Below, piece after piece: positions 38,131 through 51,410 of a DNA stretch of 64,000 nt. How positions within the stretch are numbered: the stretch's first letter is position 1; every line of letters starts with the position of its first letter. Under the pieces are notes generated by a model. It saw nothing but the letters and a program-made list of their open reading frames with translations, was not told the DNA's origin and made no database searches. The position numbers and the translations under genes were made by a program. The DNA is taken from contig JAFFJZ010000006.1 of the NCBI GenBank assembly GCA_018340375.1, positions 25,488,001 to 25,552,000 on the forward strand, in the 5' to 3' direction. Source of the DNA: Gonatopus flavifemur (Eukaryota > Arthropoda > Insecta > Hymenoptera > Dryinidae).

Positions 38131-41083
38131 CAGGTTATAAATTGCCTGAATCTAAAACAATTGCACCTTCCCTCAGGAAAGTTTCCCTCATCCTCGCAAA
38201 ATTTCTTTGTTCTTTTTCCTGGAAAAAGACATGAAAATTCTACAAGTTTATGAAATCAACAGTCAAAACTGACACCACGGGTTCTTCTGAAGATTGATAA
38301 AATTTCTCAAATAATGTCACACCTCCACCTCCGATGAATTCCAATCCCTGTTGATTCTCGAAGAATATTCAAAGAATAAATACTTTTATTCCAAACGAAT
38401 TCTATTCTCCAAATACCATGACAAAAATAATCCAACGCGGTGTTAATTAACGCTAATACACACAGATATTTATCCACTTTACGGAAATAAATCCTTGAAA
38501 ACACTGTGACGCATTCGATGCTGATGCCGTTTTATTTGCTCATCTTTTTCTTGTCCTTCTTCAAATATGTTTACCACCGCTCGCTTATTATAATGTGTGT
38601 AGCTTTTGAAAATACACTTTCGAACGTGACAGCGATAACCGGATCGCAAAACCGCGTTGTATCGTTGAAAAGGAAGAAAAGGGAACGATGAAATGTACGT
38701 TCGTCCAACGTTAAAAATAATATTTATTAAATTCCGCGGATACAATAAAATCATTGTACGCGCAATTCTCGTGTGATTTCAAGATAAATGTTTTTCACAC
38801 GATCTGGTGATAACCGATAACAATGTAATCCGTTAATCGATATTATTTCAATCCTTTTCTTCTCTTCATCTTCAAACACCGAAACGATGTTGAATGAAGA
38901 AATATTGATGTTACCGAGAGGAAAACAAAACAGATAACAACGTCGGAGCTTGAGATATCAAAAAGCCACTTGAGATATCAAACAGAAGAATAAAAAGAAG
39001 GAAGCTGGAGAAAAACATGAAGAAGATTCAACATTTTAAACTTGTTGCAACAATAAAAAATGAATTTTCTAATCGAACAGCTGACAGAAAGAAGTGTGGG
39101 GAGAGTTTGAGTTCGAGGCGAACGTGCACGAAATATTTGATAGTAGGTGTGTAATGTAAAAAAAGTCGAATGGACGAACAAGACTGATGACCAATCGCAG
39201 ACGAGCCTGTCTCTCTTCTTTGATTTTTTTTTCTCCACGTAATACCTTATATAGTTGCTATCAGTGAAGCGGTTAGCCTTGATGAAGTTCGTTGCTTTTA
39301 TTCGACCTTCAAAGGCTACTGCACCTTTTGAATTCATTATCGAATCTTCACGTGCACACTTATTGTTCTTTTTGTATATATTTTACATAAAAGCGAGAAA
39401 AATTGCTTATATTTTCCCATCTCTCGCCTTCGTTCATGGGTTTTCAACTCATCTCTTGAGAAGCTAGTAATCAAACGTTTTTCCCTGTCATGATGATAAT
39501 GATCGGAAACATCGATATGACAGGAATATAACGATGATAATAATAATAATAATAATAAAGATGAAAAGTAGTGCATGAATGCAATTCCTCGAGCACGTTA
39601 TTCATTCTGAACGAACGGTAGGTATATATCATTGCATATATCATCACGTGACTGATATATGTGGAAATTGACCCGGTCTACGCTCCCTCGATTGTACGAT
39701 ATACGAAGATTTTATTATCGTTTAGTATTATTCCAGACGACAAAGGAAAAAGAAGTCAAATTTGTCCCTCATCTTCAGAGAGAAGAACAACAGAGGATTT
39801 TGTACGGAAAATTAACTTTTCGATATTTCACCCTTTTTCTCTCTTATATCACGGCTCTATCGGTAGATTAACCGATGCGGAATTTCATTTGCAACCTTAC
39901 AAGCGTCCCACTATTCTGTAGTATGTGCATCTATTCGGCTTCGAGCCGGGCAAAGTCAAGCGGTCATAACGACCAACTAGTCTACCCAATCTATAGTATA
40001 GTATAGCGCCATTCAATTGCATCATCGCGATACTAAAATTATGCGACACTGACTCTCTCGTCGAGTTGACGACTAACGATGACGATGATGAAGACTATAG
40101 AACTACTCGAGACACGAGTATATAAATAAGTAGAGTGTTCAACAGATGCGAGAGAAATCGTCTTTAGGATCGTTTATATTCACGGATACCAGCGATACTT
40201 ATTCTCTTTTTTTTTTTCATTCTTCTCTTTTTGTTTTTCGTTTTATTTTTAATTCGAATACCCGAGAGGCGAATTCGTTCTGAAATATGTCACGAAATCA
40301 AATACAGGAATAAATGTTTGTTCTTGTTTTTTAAAATAGTTTGGAATTGGAGAAATTTGGGAATTTATATTTATATAAGAAGAAATGAATGTTTTGTGAA
40401 AGAGTTGGAGAGTCTGTTTGTAAACTTTCGTAAGGAGGTGGAGGTGGAGGTGGAGGTGGAGTCGAAATCTGGAAAAAAAAAGGAAAGAAAACTCTTTGAA
40501 TATTGCATTTCGATGATTTCTCATGAAATCGAGTGAAAGTTGATGCGATGATTCTGTTTTAAATGTTACATCATTTTACACAGTTGAAAATTCATGTCAA
40601 TTATCGATTCAAAAGTATATGAAATTATCAGAAAAGTGTTTTGTACGTTCAAGATACAAGGCGTTTCACTTCTACTCCACGTTTGCGAATAATTATGGAA
40701 CAGATTGATATAACTAGTTTCTTTCTCTACCTCTAGAAAATTGCAACGTACCGATTTGCAACAAGGATTTAATATGAAAATACTATATATTGAAATTCAA
40801 ATATGCTGCTTTGAATTTCAAATTTGTCGTATCAGAATGAATCGTATATGCAGATGGTTTCTCTATTGATACTTGGCAGTCATCAATTTTCCTATTCTCT
40901 TGGATTCTGCATTGTACTCGATAATCGGATTTGTTCCGAACACGATATTATTCCCTTGATACTATCCAGTCCTTCTCGGTGTGACAACAGGATACATGAG
41001 ATCGATACTATTGTCTTAGAAATAACAGATAATTCAGAAAATTACGATTAAAGTATATCCTCGTACAGAGATTCACCATTGGC
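38131..41083. other. Non-coding, no gene
   Basis: An AAT microsatellite at about 39538-39558 and a GGAGGT hexanucleotide repeat at about 40434-40460. ORFs here, including 38978-39337 minus and 40231-40536 plus, show no domain and are in low-complexity DNA. Confidence 0.5.
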
Positions 41084-42330
41084 CGAGGCTTGGCATTCAA
41101 TGATTTATCGATGTGTTTTTCCAATGGAGCCCCATCATTGATGCAGAAATGGCAATGATATAGACCATCATTGGCTAAAAATAGAAAAATTTGTTTATCA
41201 ATGTCGCTCCAATGATAAAACTGTAAAAAAAAAAATATATAAAGGGTATGCGCATTTCACAATTTCCGATATATGTTTTACTTGGGATCTTATTTCGTCT
41301 TTCTCATTTATCTGTAAACAACTCGGTGTTTTGTGTCGCCTGAAGTTTGCCATGAGAAGTGTACACAATATGGAACGACTGACTGTTCTTCCAGAGAATT
41401 ATTCGAGTCTTATACATCCCTTGTATATACATCTCTCACTACTCGCGAGAAACACTCGATCGGTAATTTAGCTAGCGATTCAGCCATCAAAAGTTAAAAT
41501 TAAGGAGCATGCCAATATTGAGCCATGCTATCGCCAATGATCAGCGCTACATTGAAACATCATTTTTATCCAGACTGGACCAAAGTTTGTGGCAATATTC
41601 AACCACGTTCCAAAAGATCCTCACTTTCGATAGAATCTATCGTTCGGTCAAACTATGTTGGACCAAGGATGAGCCCAGCAAGCGCCAAGTCTGGCGGAAT
41701 TGTGAATCAATGGTAGGCTGACAACCTGGATTCGATGAACAGCAATATCGGTGCGACATTATAATTACCCAAGTGTCTATTGACGGCGGGCCCCATCTAT
41801 GCCCAGGGTGGGTGCCCATGCTACCCAATGTGGGACCAACCCTGGAATGATAACATCGTTCCCAGCTTGGCCGTATTGCTTTGCCCGAGAATTGGTAACA
41901 CCACGGGCCCAGCATGAACCCAGACTAGGCAATCAATACTGCCCCTTCCTTTTTGTTTTGAAATTGGAAAATCCGTAGCATGTATATACCATGGGGCCCA
42001 CCCCGGGCCAGCATGGGCCCAAGACTGGGCCAGAGTGGGACCAAAATTCTTACACGCTGAGGATTGTACACACATGCTCGGGATATAAATTCACCTCAAT
42101 CTTGGCCTAATGCTGGTCCAAATTGGGGCCAAGTTCAAATGTGCCCGCACTAAGATTCATTATCTCCATTTTTTTTTCAACTATAATTGTATGGGAAAGC
42201 ACAACAGGGCCAAGATTGAGCCAACATGGGCCCCATCGTCATTCCCCAATACTGGGTTAAAGAGGATGGACCCAGCCTGGGGCCCATTGTCATTATAGGC
42301 AATACACGCTTGGGTATTGTTAATCAACAT
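41084..42330. repeat. TTGGGCCAA / CCAATGAT word-rich cluster
   Basis: Packed with variants of CCAATATTGGGCC, GGGCCCAGC, TTGGCCCAATGCTGG and CCAATGATG in both orientations. Two parts can be seen, about 41084-41215 (CCAATGAT words) and 41505-42330 (GGGCCC words). ORFs on both strands (41509-41915 and others) are readings of the repeat. No terminal repeats could be fixed. Confidence 0.5.
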
Positions 42331-42398
42331 TGAATGTTTCTAGATTGCCAAATCTTGCTTATCAACATTGCGCCAAGCTATATTTCATTGTCAGCATT

Positions 42399-42955
42399 CG
42401 ATATTTTTTTTTCTTCGCTCCCACCTGAAAAACTTTCAGAATCTAGTTAAAAAATATGTATAGTATACATGTTTCAATTGTTGTTGGGGCATGTTCCATA
42501 ACTTAGAATGGTTGTTATTTTGCCATAACGAATCGTAGTTGATCGATCGATAGCTCATTTTGAAGGGGAAGAATGGTATTAAATTATAAAATCCAAGAAA
42601 AAATATTCAAAAACTTTTTTATGCCAGAAAAGATGAAAAATCGAAGGTTAAAAGTAGAAGAAATCCCTTTTCTGAGTAAATTATCTCAAATATCTCACAA
42701 CGCTGACGTGATGGCCCACTCTTGGCTTTAGATTCGGATTCAACGCAGAAAATCACTTCAAAAATGACCCTCGGTTATCGAAGAGCAATCAAACCTCATT
42801 TTTTGCAGACCAATGATATTTTGATAAAATAAAAAGCCTTCAAAGCCATTGCGCTCCCTGTAAATAATTTTTATCAGCGTGCAGGTTGCGGGAGGATTTT
42901 TTTTCAACTACATTCTGAAAGTTTTTCAGGTGGGAGCGGAGAAAAAAAAATATCG
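42399..42955. mobile_element. Element with 55-bp terminal inverted repeats (557 bp)
   Basis: The left end CGATATTTTTTTTTCTTCGC continues CTCCCACCTGAAAAACTTTC. The right end is its inverted copy, finishing AAAAAAAAATATCG. Flanked by ATT on both sides (42396-42398, 42956-42958), a possible 3-bp target duplication. It sits inside the TTGGGCC word cluster and divides it. No ORF of note. Confidence 0.6.
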
Positions 42956-43087
42956 ATTCAAAACGAAACATCCTGATACACACACGTTTGAAATCATTGC
43001 TTCCAACATCTTTCAAAAATCCAAAATCCACCCCAGCCCCATTCTACCTCAATTTCGAGTGTTTTCATCTAAGGCCACGGGGTCCAT

Positions 43088-43565
43088 AGGTAGGAAATGC
43101 CAATATTGACAACTGGCCCATGCTTGGCGAAATACTGGGCTGCCAAGCATCGCGAACCAATATTGGTCCAATATACAACCGTTGTTCATTCTAGAAACCA
43201 TACCAGGTTTCATAGGAAATGCCAATATGACAACTGGTGCAAGCTTGGCAAAATATTGGGCTGCCAAACATGGCGAACCAATATCAACCCAATATCAAAC
43301 CGTTTGTTATTTGAGAACCCACACCTTGTTTCATAAAGAAATACGACAAGTGGTTCAAGATTGGCAAAACATTAAGCTGCCAAGCATGGCGAACCAATAT
43401 CGGCGCAATATCAAACCATTTGTTGTTTGAGAATCTATACCACATTTCGTAGGAAATGTCATTACAACAAGTGGTTGAGGCTTGACAAAACATTAAACTA
43501 TCGAGCATGGTGAACCAATATTGGGCCAATGTACAACCAATGTTTATTTGAGAACGTATGCCACG
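43088..43565. repeat. Tandem repeat, period about 120 bp, four copies
   Basis: Unit starts at TAGGAAATGCCAATAT-type words near 43091, 43213, 43334 and 43450 (spacing 122, 121, 116). Each unit carries a CTTGGC..AAATA, GCTGCCAAGCATGGCGAACC and CAATATC..CCAATA series. The units are mutually diverged. ORFs on both strands are readings of the array. Confidence 0.7.
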
Positions 43566-43689
43566 TCTCCATGTTTGTGATTTTCACAGAGTTGTACCGA
43601 TATCCCTGCTAGAAATCTTATCATTTTCTATGGGAAATTTTCAGCAGGGATGGCATGAAAAATGACGTCATTTTTCCTCCAAGAAGTAT

Positions 43690-44035
43690 GTTTGAAGAAT
43701 CAGGTTGAAGCATGGCAAAAGTTAATATACACAACTTGGGCCAGGTCCGGGTTAATCGTATGAGCCAAGCTCCAGAATACTCATAATACATATATCATGA
43801 GACATTGGGCTATGTTTGGCGTTGCATTCTGGTCCAATATTGAGTACCAAGCCTGGCACGAGGTTATCATCCCAAGCTTTCACCAAGCTTGGGCCATTCT
43901 TTCTCATGGATTCTGGCCCAATATAAGTCATAACTGGGCCAAGATCGGGCCAAGCTTGGGCCATTCGTTAATTCCTACCAGGGTAGTAACATCTGTCGAT
44001 GGCCAGAGGATGCCACTACTTTTTGGCCCAATAAA
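43690..44035. repeat. AAGCTTGGGCC word-rich block
   Basis: It contains AACTTGGGCCAGG, ACCAAGCTTGGGCCATTC, CTGGCCCAATATAAG and GCCAAGCTTGGGCCATTC. It is probably the same family as 41505-42330. Ends were not identified. Confidence 0.45.
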
Positions 44036-47000
44036 ATTCCGGTGGACTTATTAATCTGTCTGCAACAGTTATTGAAAGTTGTAAATTGAAAATTGTCGAT
44101 GAAAACAAATATTTCATTTTTTTACAAATTTCTTCCCTTTCTTTCCTCAGAATAAATACTTCTCTATCAGCAGTCACTCGAGGACTAATTTCTTTCTCAA
44201 AGAGTAACATTCCAAAAGTACAATGTCCAATTTTCAGCTGAGAATATTTAAAAATAATGAAATTATGAATTTTATTGTGAAAACAGTCGCTGATCCATTT
44301 TTCTTTCCACACTTCATTTTTTCAAGTATACTTAAATTGAATTTTCGGACGTATAATCTATAAGATTTCTCAGAATAAACTTTGAATAAGTTCTAAAAAA
44401 ATTGACTAGTAACAAGATTCAATAGTTCATTTGTTATAACAATTTTTGTCGTTGGGGTAGAAATCACCCCAGTGTGGCAAGTATGTGATCCTGTGAAGTG
44501 CGGTAAACAAGAGTTGATGACAAAACTGAAGGAAGAAATTTTTGATATGTGCATACGAAGAATGATATACTTTCGTCCCTAGAGAAAATGCTTTGCGGGT
44601 TGAAAGTGCGTCGTTGGTCAGAAATAATATCGACAGCAAAATCTTCCAACAGTTTTTCCTAAAAATGAATAAATTTTGACGAAAACAGCTAGGCTTGTGA
44701 TAATTGACAACTTTTGTCTCCAAAAGAAGAGTAAAAAAAAGAGAGTACTTTCAGTGATTTTCAGAGAAGCTTTTTTTACCAAGGAAGCGTTCAATACTTA
44801 TGAACAAAATCAATTATAAACGTATATTGACATTCCAATCTCCAGAATACAACCACGCATTTATAAACATTCGAGTGCATTAAGAAAGGTAAGCACATCG
44901 GGAGACTTATTTTCACACTTTTTGCGAATTTCTTTGAAATAGAAAGAGATTTATCCCCCCTGTGATCATAGATAATCGACAATTCTCTCTCCTTCACGAA
45001 TTTTTTGTTACCATTTTTTCATACACTATCCCTCTTTTACCACCAAATTATCTTATAAATTTAATTCACAAAACGATCAATTTACATAAATTTCGTTCCA
45101 TACACTTGACTCTTCAGTTTCTGTTTCTTTTATTGCTTCTACTTTTATCTCGTGTTTTATTATCTCATTGACATTTGTAGCAAATTTGTGGGCATGTAAC
45201 ATGACTTTTCCAACGACTTTTTGTCACTTTCCCACCATTATCTTCTCAACATTTCCACTCTCCTGATTACATTCAATCTATTTTCTCCGCAAAACGTTCG
45301 TTCGACGTATATACATGCGAAAGATAAATAATAGATCAAGTTTCATTCATACAGAGAAAAAAGATCCTTCATGTGAAATAAATGTTTTGTTGGTTACGAA
45401 AAAGTAACGAAAGCTTGATATATATATATATTTGTTATTCGTGCAAAGTGATTTAAACCGAGTTTAGCCGACTGGCTAAATCGGACTTGAACAAAATCGA
45501 TGAATTTGAATTTATCCTCTTGATTTTGGTTGCTCAGAAAGATAATGTCAATGACACATTCTTTTGCGAATGGAGTACCAGTCGGGAGTTGAGTTCGTTC
45601 TATTTTCATCCATTTTGATTGATTTTCTGGTTCATCGTGCATGACGTTTTTATTTGTTCTACCCCGCCAGACTTTTCGTCATCAAACCGCGATATAATAC
45701 AACAAATTGCTTTCCCCTGATTCCCAGATTTTTCTTTTTTCTTTCTCCACTCAATTTGATTGACTTGAGATTTTACATTCGTTCAATTTATCTCTCGTGA
45801 ATTTTCTCTCGAAATTCGTTCTCGTAACAGTTCCTTCTTGCTCTAAAATGTTTTCTAAAGTAATTATCGCCTTTCATCGAGGTCCGCCTCGGTCTTCCAT
45901 CGGATTTTTGCCACTCGCTTTTTCATTTTTCATCGAATTTCGTTCGTTTATGTTTTAAAATCACATCACGCGACTGTTTTCCTTTTCTTCTCGATGGTAC
46001 TGTTATTTCTCGTTACTCTTGACCTTTCGATCTCTTCGAAACCTCTAAAAAATAAATCCTCTCTATTTGTCGAGTAATCGGTCCGTTAATCTTCGACTAA
46101 TCTTTTTCATACGAAGGTTACTACTTTGTAATTACAAATTTTATACGTATATTTGATATTTCAATTTCAACGGGAGTATCAAACAATTGTCGAACTTTTG
46201 AATCGAACCTTTTCAAGGTAATTCTACAATATCAACATGACGCGACACATATACCAGAATTACCATCGCTCTTAATTGATCAAGAAGTTCGAATATAACA
46301 AGCAAGGTTATCGAAAACAATACATAAACGTACACGTAAACGAACTTCACTTTACTTTCAGAAGAAAGTGTTTGAGGAAAGAATTGATGCCGATGATAAT
46401 GTTCGAAGAAAATAAATATGAATATTCGGCATAAAACGTGGGAATGTTGGGCACTCGAGTTCAATCCATTAATTCAATATTTGCGATTCTATAAAAGAAT
46501 AACGAAATTCGAGAAATAAGATGTTCGAACCGAATCAACGTAATACCATGGTACACTACTACCGTACAGCAGCATTCACTCAAGTTACGAAACAAATTAT
46601 TAACTCAAGGTCTACTGTCGTTGTTCCTTTGGTGTCCCAGATTAACTGTGCATCTGTCCTAAATAAAACCCCGTTTTGCGCTGATCAATTCGTTTTATTA
46701 TGAATATTCGTTGTTGATTTCATCAGGGAACAAAATTCATAGAAAAATATTCATCAATTTTGAAGAAATTTAGAAGAATATTTAATATATTTACCATTGA
46801 TCCCACGTTCAAAGACTTTACACTTCTCGTTCGTAATCCTAACTTCATTAATTATCTGTCAGTCGAGTTGAACAAAATTTAAAAATAGCTGTCCAATAAC
46901 TGGAATGTCAACAATGCATGAATACATAATCAGCAGTAATTCATTATACTGTGAGTTTAATTACTGATTATTTATTACTCTCAATCTTCAAGTTCATGAA

Positions 47001-49459
47001 GACTCGATTCTATACTTTATACAATTTCTATAAAAACATATATCGAGTTCTCTTTGAGTCACCTATTGCATCCTCTCACGATTGATCCTTTGCTCTGTCA
47101 AATCATTCTACCAAGTATATATCCTTCGACACGCAACGTAAACTTCATAAACTACGAAGTATCAAACCGATTAGAGTGACACAGTGAATCGATAAACCCA
47201 AGTTCGTCAATCCAATAGCGGAGGGATAAACGGAAATGTCAACGACCCATTTCGAAGCACGCATAGCCCATCGTCGAACTTCAACAATAATTAGGAGAAA
47301 AATCTATACCTGGTACCTATAAAATGAAATCCTGGTGATTGCAAATAAATCCTCTCCCAATTAGCTCACGTTAATGAATTTCCCGTGAGAATTCGATTCG
47401 AAAGGCTGGAAAGTTAAACATGCGTAGACTTGACTCGTCCATGACATTTAGATACACGCATAAAACGTGTGACCTTCTATTAGGATGATTAGGGAAACAT
47501 TTATAACAAATTTTCTCTCAATGTTGAATTGATACGCGTCGTACACACAGCCGTGAATATTTCTCGAGCGTATCCGTAATTTAATCTACCTTGCGAGCAG
47601 TATGAAACAAAATGAAATTGAACGGATCAATGTGTGCGAGGATTTAAAGGGAGAAGCGTGAGGGTGGAAGGGGTTGTAGGGAGGATAGTATATTGGAAAA
47701 TAGAGAATCGTTGCGTCATCAAACTCAAGCAACTCTCCGAACGTTTTTCCTTTCCCTATTAAAACTTGCAATAATCTCCTCGAATCGATCATCACCGAGA
47801 AATTGAAAATACTGGCATTACATAACGACTTTTCGTCAAAGTCGGTACTCTTTGGGAAATTCCAAACATCGTCGGAATGTGTATTGAATATTGTGTTCAC
47901 CTTTTTACCTTTCCTTTCATTCGATAGTGCGCTATCTTCTCAATAAATTACAAACAAAAATACAGCTAACGTTACTTCAATTTACAACAATACAACTCGA
48001 TTCACAAAATACAGAATACGTTTATAAAATTTATATAAAACAACATGAGATTTTGAAATACCCGGACGCAGTTTAAACTCGTCATTGTTCTATCGTTTAT
48101 CGGTACGATATAAACGAAGAAGAAGCAATGATGAATTTAATTGCGGTAATTGATTTCGGAATACACGAAGAGATCGTATATTTAGATTACAACAGCTTCC
48201 GGTCTACGGTCTACGCGGTATGGTAATTGGTTGCACTCCACAGTATCGGGAATAAATAATGAAAAATTTCAAGTTTATTCCCCCTTTGTGTGAAAAAACA
48301 AAACCCTCCAACGATTCACATGTACGTGCGAATTTTCCAATATTTTCGGAACAACCAATATGAGTCAATATCGGTTGAATTTTCAAATTTCATAACATTC
48401 ATCGTATATTCCATTTTGCATGAAAGAAAGGACACGTATACTTTATAGATGTGACAAATGTGTTGTGTAAAACATGTATTGTATACCGATCGATCGACTG
48501 GCTAAGTTAGATGAATAGATAAATGGAACAACACTTGTACGACTGTAAAATGAACAGAGGAAAAGATCTCGTGTCGTTTATATGCATAATAGCTTCCCTC
48601 TGAAAAAAAAAACAAACCTTAATGAATTATCAATGATTATCATTTTGTCCTCATTGAATTTATATTTATATAATTGTGCCGTATTGTTAGTGATTTCTTG
48701 AAATTTCATGGAACTTTCAAATACGATCTTTGGAATTAGAATTTTAATGAGAATTGAATTAAGAAAACATGAACTGTAGTTGTTCAGAATTTATCCCCTG
48801 GTTAAAAAATTGAACGCCCATTAAACTTGCAGAATTCAGAATCATATCTAATGATTACAATGGTATCAATCGGTTACAATTGGAATAGAATTTTTTGAAT
48901 CAAGGTTAGTTGAATTTAAATACCAAACATTTGAAAATTCAAGAAGTCTACGTGCGACACAGTTCCTAAGAAAATTGATATTATTATATGAACCTGTACA
49001 AAAATGTAAAAAAAAATGCAGAAACGTAATAAATAACAAAAATATTGATTTCCCCAGAGACTGCAGGATTAGTCTTCTCAACTCTCAAGTTTCTATCATG
49101 CACCAATTACATACCCTTGGTAAAAAGATTGTGCGACATTTTCAATAACTAAAGTAGCTTAAATCGTGGTACGTTGTTGAAAGAATTATACAAGCATAGG
49201 TATACATTAGAAGAACTAGAAACTCCACAATAAAATTCTGTAGTCCAACTTTGACATCAGTGTAATAAGAAATGAAATGTGATTTTTACTTGAAAAAAAT
49301 CTTTAATAACTATTTAAGCAACGGTTTTAGACAACTTCTGAAGCCATATTCTGAAAGAGCATGACATTTTACATCGGATATCATGTATTATATATTTTTT
49401 GGCACATTGAATATAAGAAAAAAAAAACTGAATAAAAATTCATCTAGTTCAGAGTGATT
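44036..49459. other. Non-coding, no gene
   Basis: AT-rich DNA without recognised elements. A short TA run lies near 45419-45430. ORFs such as 47586-47900 minus and 44016-44312 minus show no domain. Confidence 0.5.
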
Positions 49460-49678
49460 CTCTCTAAATCTGGAAGAGTGGAAAAATACGCGTTTCACTC
49501 CACTGAGTCTCAGAAGCGAGCCAGTCCGCTTCGAGTGGGATTTTCAATCGTTCAGAGTCAACCCCTACTCTTTTAGAGCGGAAAATTCACTCTCAACCTT
49601 AGATTTTCACTCGAAATTTCGACAAGCTCACTTCTGGCTGTCTAAAGAGTGAAATCTTACTCTACAAATTTTAGAGAG
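49460..49678 (-). mobile_element. CTCTCTAAA element, reverse orientation (219 bp)
   Basis: It runs from CTCTCTAAATCTGGAAGAGT to AATTTTAGAGAG, flanked by TT on both sides (49458-49459, 49679-49680). On the minus strand it carries the shared core CACTCGAAGCGGACTGGCTC and the AGAGTG/CACTCT words. It is the third copy of the family in this window. Confidence 0.65.
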
Positions 49679-49895
49679 TTGAAAATTCACAACATTTGAG
49701 ATTTAATAGGTTACTACTAGTTGAATAATAAAACTGTTTAAATTCAGTACCTACCTTCTTTTCGTTTGATGGAGGTCATTTTCACTTAAAAACTGCAGTA
49801 TTGAAGCGGAGAACAGCATTTCTCAAATTGGCTGGAAATGTATCTCTCAATTTTGTTCAGATCACAATTTTCATACAGCTTCGTATTTGAACACA

Positions 49896-50099
49896 CACGG
49901 AGAAAAAAGTATTGCGGGCATAGCAAGCAGGTCTGTTACTATAGCGTCTACAAAAAAGGTTAGCTGGGAGAGCAAGAAGCCAACATAAATAAATTTGTTA
50001 ACAGAACTAACGCCTTACCTGCTGGGGTGAATATTTTTGCGAGCACAACAAATTTCTTTGTAGACGCTATTGCTAGTAGCAAACCATTTTTTCTCCGTG
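49896..50099. mobile_element. CACGGAGAAAAAA element, 204 bp
   Basis: It runs from CACGGAGAAAAAAGTATTG to CATTTTTTCTCCGTG, flanked by CA on both sides (49894-49895, 50100-50101). The interior has an inverted block (ATAGCGTCTACAAAAAAG against TTTGTAGACGCTATTGC) rather than the GCTG array of the 27.8-kb copy. Ends match that family closely. Confidence 0.6.
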
Positions 50100-50179
50100 C
50101 AGCCTTTGCCCCAAATTCAATCCAATTGAGACCCCAAATTTCGAAAACTTGGGCTAACATCGGACAAAAACTCGCCCTA

Positions 50180-50255
50180 GACAGAAAATTCTGAAAAACT
50201 CTTGCTTACTGAACACGTTTTTGTCCACAGAAAGTTTCTCTGAAATTTTCACTCT
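50180..50255. repeat. Short repeat shared with 63122-63235
   Basis: CTGAAAAACTCTTGC...GAACACGTTTT...TTTCTCTGAA here matches CTGAAAACTTCTTGC...GGACACGTTTT...TTTCTCTGAA at 63168-63220 in the same order. This indicates an interspersed repeat of the CTGAA family. Confidence 0.45.
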
Positions 50256-51203
50256 ATCTCGCCTCGCGAAAGAATTAGGATGATACTTTTAACCAACTGC
50301 TAGTTAACTGCTGCCATACATGTTCTTACTTGACAGCCTGTATTCTCAACTGAAAATTAATTCGTTAATGTTGCCGCGAGCCGCAAAACGAGCTGTAACG
50401 AGCTTTAAACTTCAGCTGGATTCAGTTGGGACTACGGGGAGTGAACATTGACTCAATACTCGGTTGGATGGACCTGCAGTTTGTTTCAAAAGTTTGTACC
50501 GACTCGAGTTTTCAACCGATTCATACGTCCAATGGCAAAGATTCACCTCGAATTGTCGGCTCAAAGTATAAATTGATTAAAAACTTTTCCCAACAGAGGG
50601 ATATATGCCAATTCAAACTTTCAAATTTAGTTACGGATTTGTTAAGCTTGATTTGAAAACCAATTTTGTTTACTAAATAGGAAGTTTACTTTGAAATTGG
50701 ATAATCTGGGATTTCAAATTGCTTACGACTCATCCTGCAATTCGCGACAATACTATAAATAAGAATCTGTTAGAAAGATTATACGATGAATCCATCCCAA
50801 TGGAAACCAAGAATAAGTTTGAGAATGGCCTGAATGTATTTATATTCAGCGATTCTGATATTTTTTCTGCTATAATCATCCTTGATTATGAGAATAATGA
50901 ATTACAAAAAAGTATGTCTTATTCAGTTTATTGTGAATTTATTGTGAGGGGAGACTGGTCTCGTTATCAACCCCGAGATCGAAATGATACCTGCCAAGTC
51001 GAGAATCTTGACGAGATGATACTGATATTGTCGAGACGAGACTCGGTCAGTCACGGCGAGACGAAACGAGAACGAAACACTAGAGATCAGGGTCAGTTGT
51101 CGCAATAATTCCGCATCGATGTGAATTTTAATATTGTGAAATCTATATTAGAAGTTTGGGCTGTGGCTCAATGAATCAATTGCCTTGATCGTATCCCTGT
51201 AAA
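50256..51203. other. Non-coding, probably repeat-derived
   Basis: A 129-codon plus-strand ORF (50719-51108) has no recognisable domain, and its 3' part (50945-51085) is built from GAGAC/GTCTC words. It is unlikely to be a gene. Confidence 0.4.
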
Positions 51204-51207
51204 TTAA

Positions 51208-51410
51208 GGTGATACCAGCGCCGGGACATTAGCCAAATTTATTCTCACATTTTATTCGAGACTGAAGCAATAAATTCAAAATATCGCGCTATACAGACCT
51301 TCTTTATTTGATAAAGTTGGTCTGTATAGAACGATATTTTGATTGTTTTGCTACATTTTTGTATAAAATGTCAGAATGAATTTAGCTAATGTCCCGGCGC
51401 TGGTATCCCC
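51208..51410. mobile_element. piggyBac-like miniature element with TTAA duplications
   Basis: Flanked by TTAA at 51204-51207 and 51411-51414, the invariant piggyBac target. Terminal inverted repeats begin GGTGATACCAGCGCCGGGAC on the left and GGGGATACCAGCGCCGGGAC on the complement of the right, then both read ATTAGC. The inverted match continues with gaps to about 90 bp per arm (including CTATACAGACC against GGTCTGTATAG). It is 203 bp with no ORF. The G+C-rich tips contrast with the AT-rich interior. Confidence 0.8.

Noticed and set aside
43088..43565. Regular repeats with spacers, superficially CRISPR-like
   Set aside because: Units are about 120 bp, diverged and contiguous, in a eukaryotic genome; an ordinary tandem repeat.
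45525..45545. GTTGCTCAGAAAG resembles the 3' part of miR-315
   Set aside because: The seed TTTTGATT is not preserved and there is no complementary arm nearby to form a hairpin.
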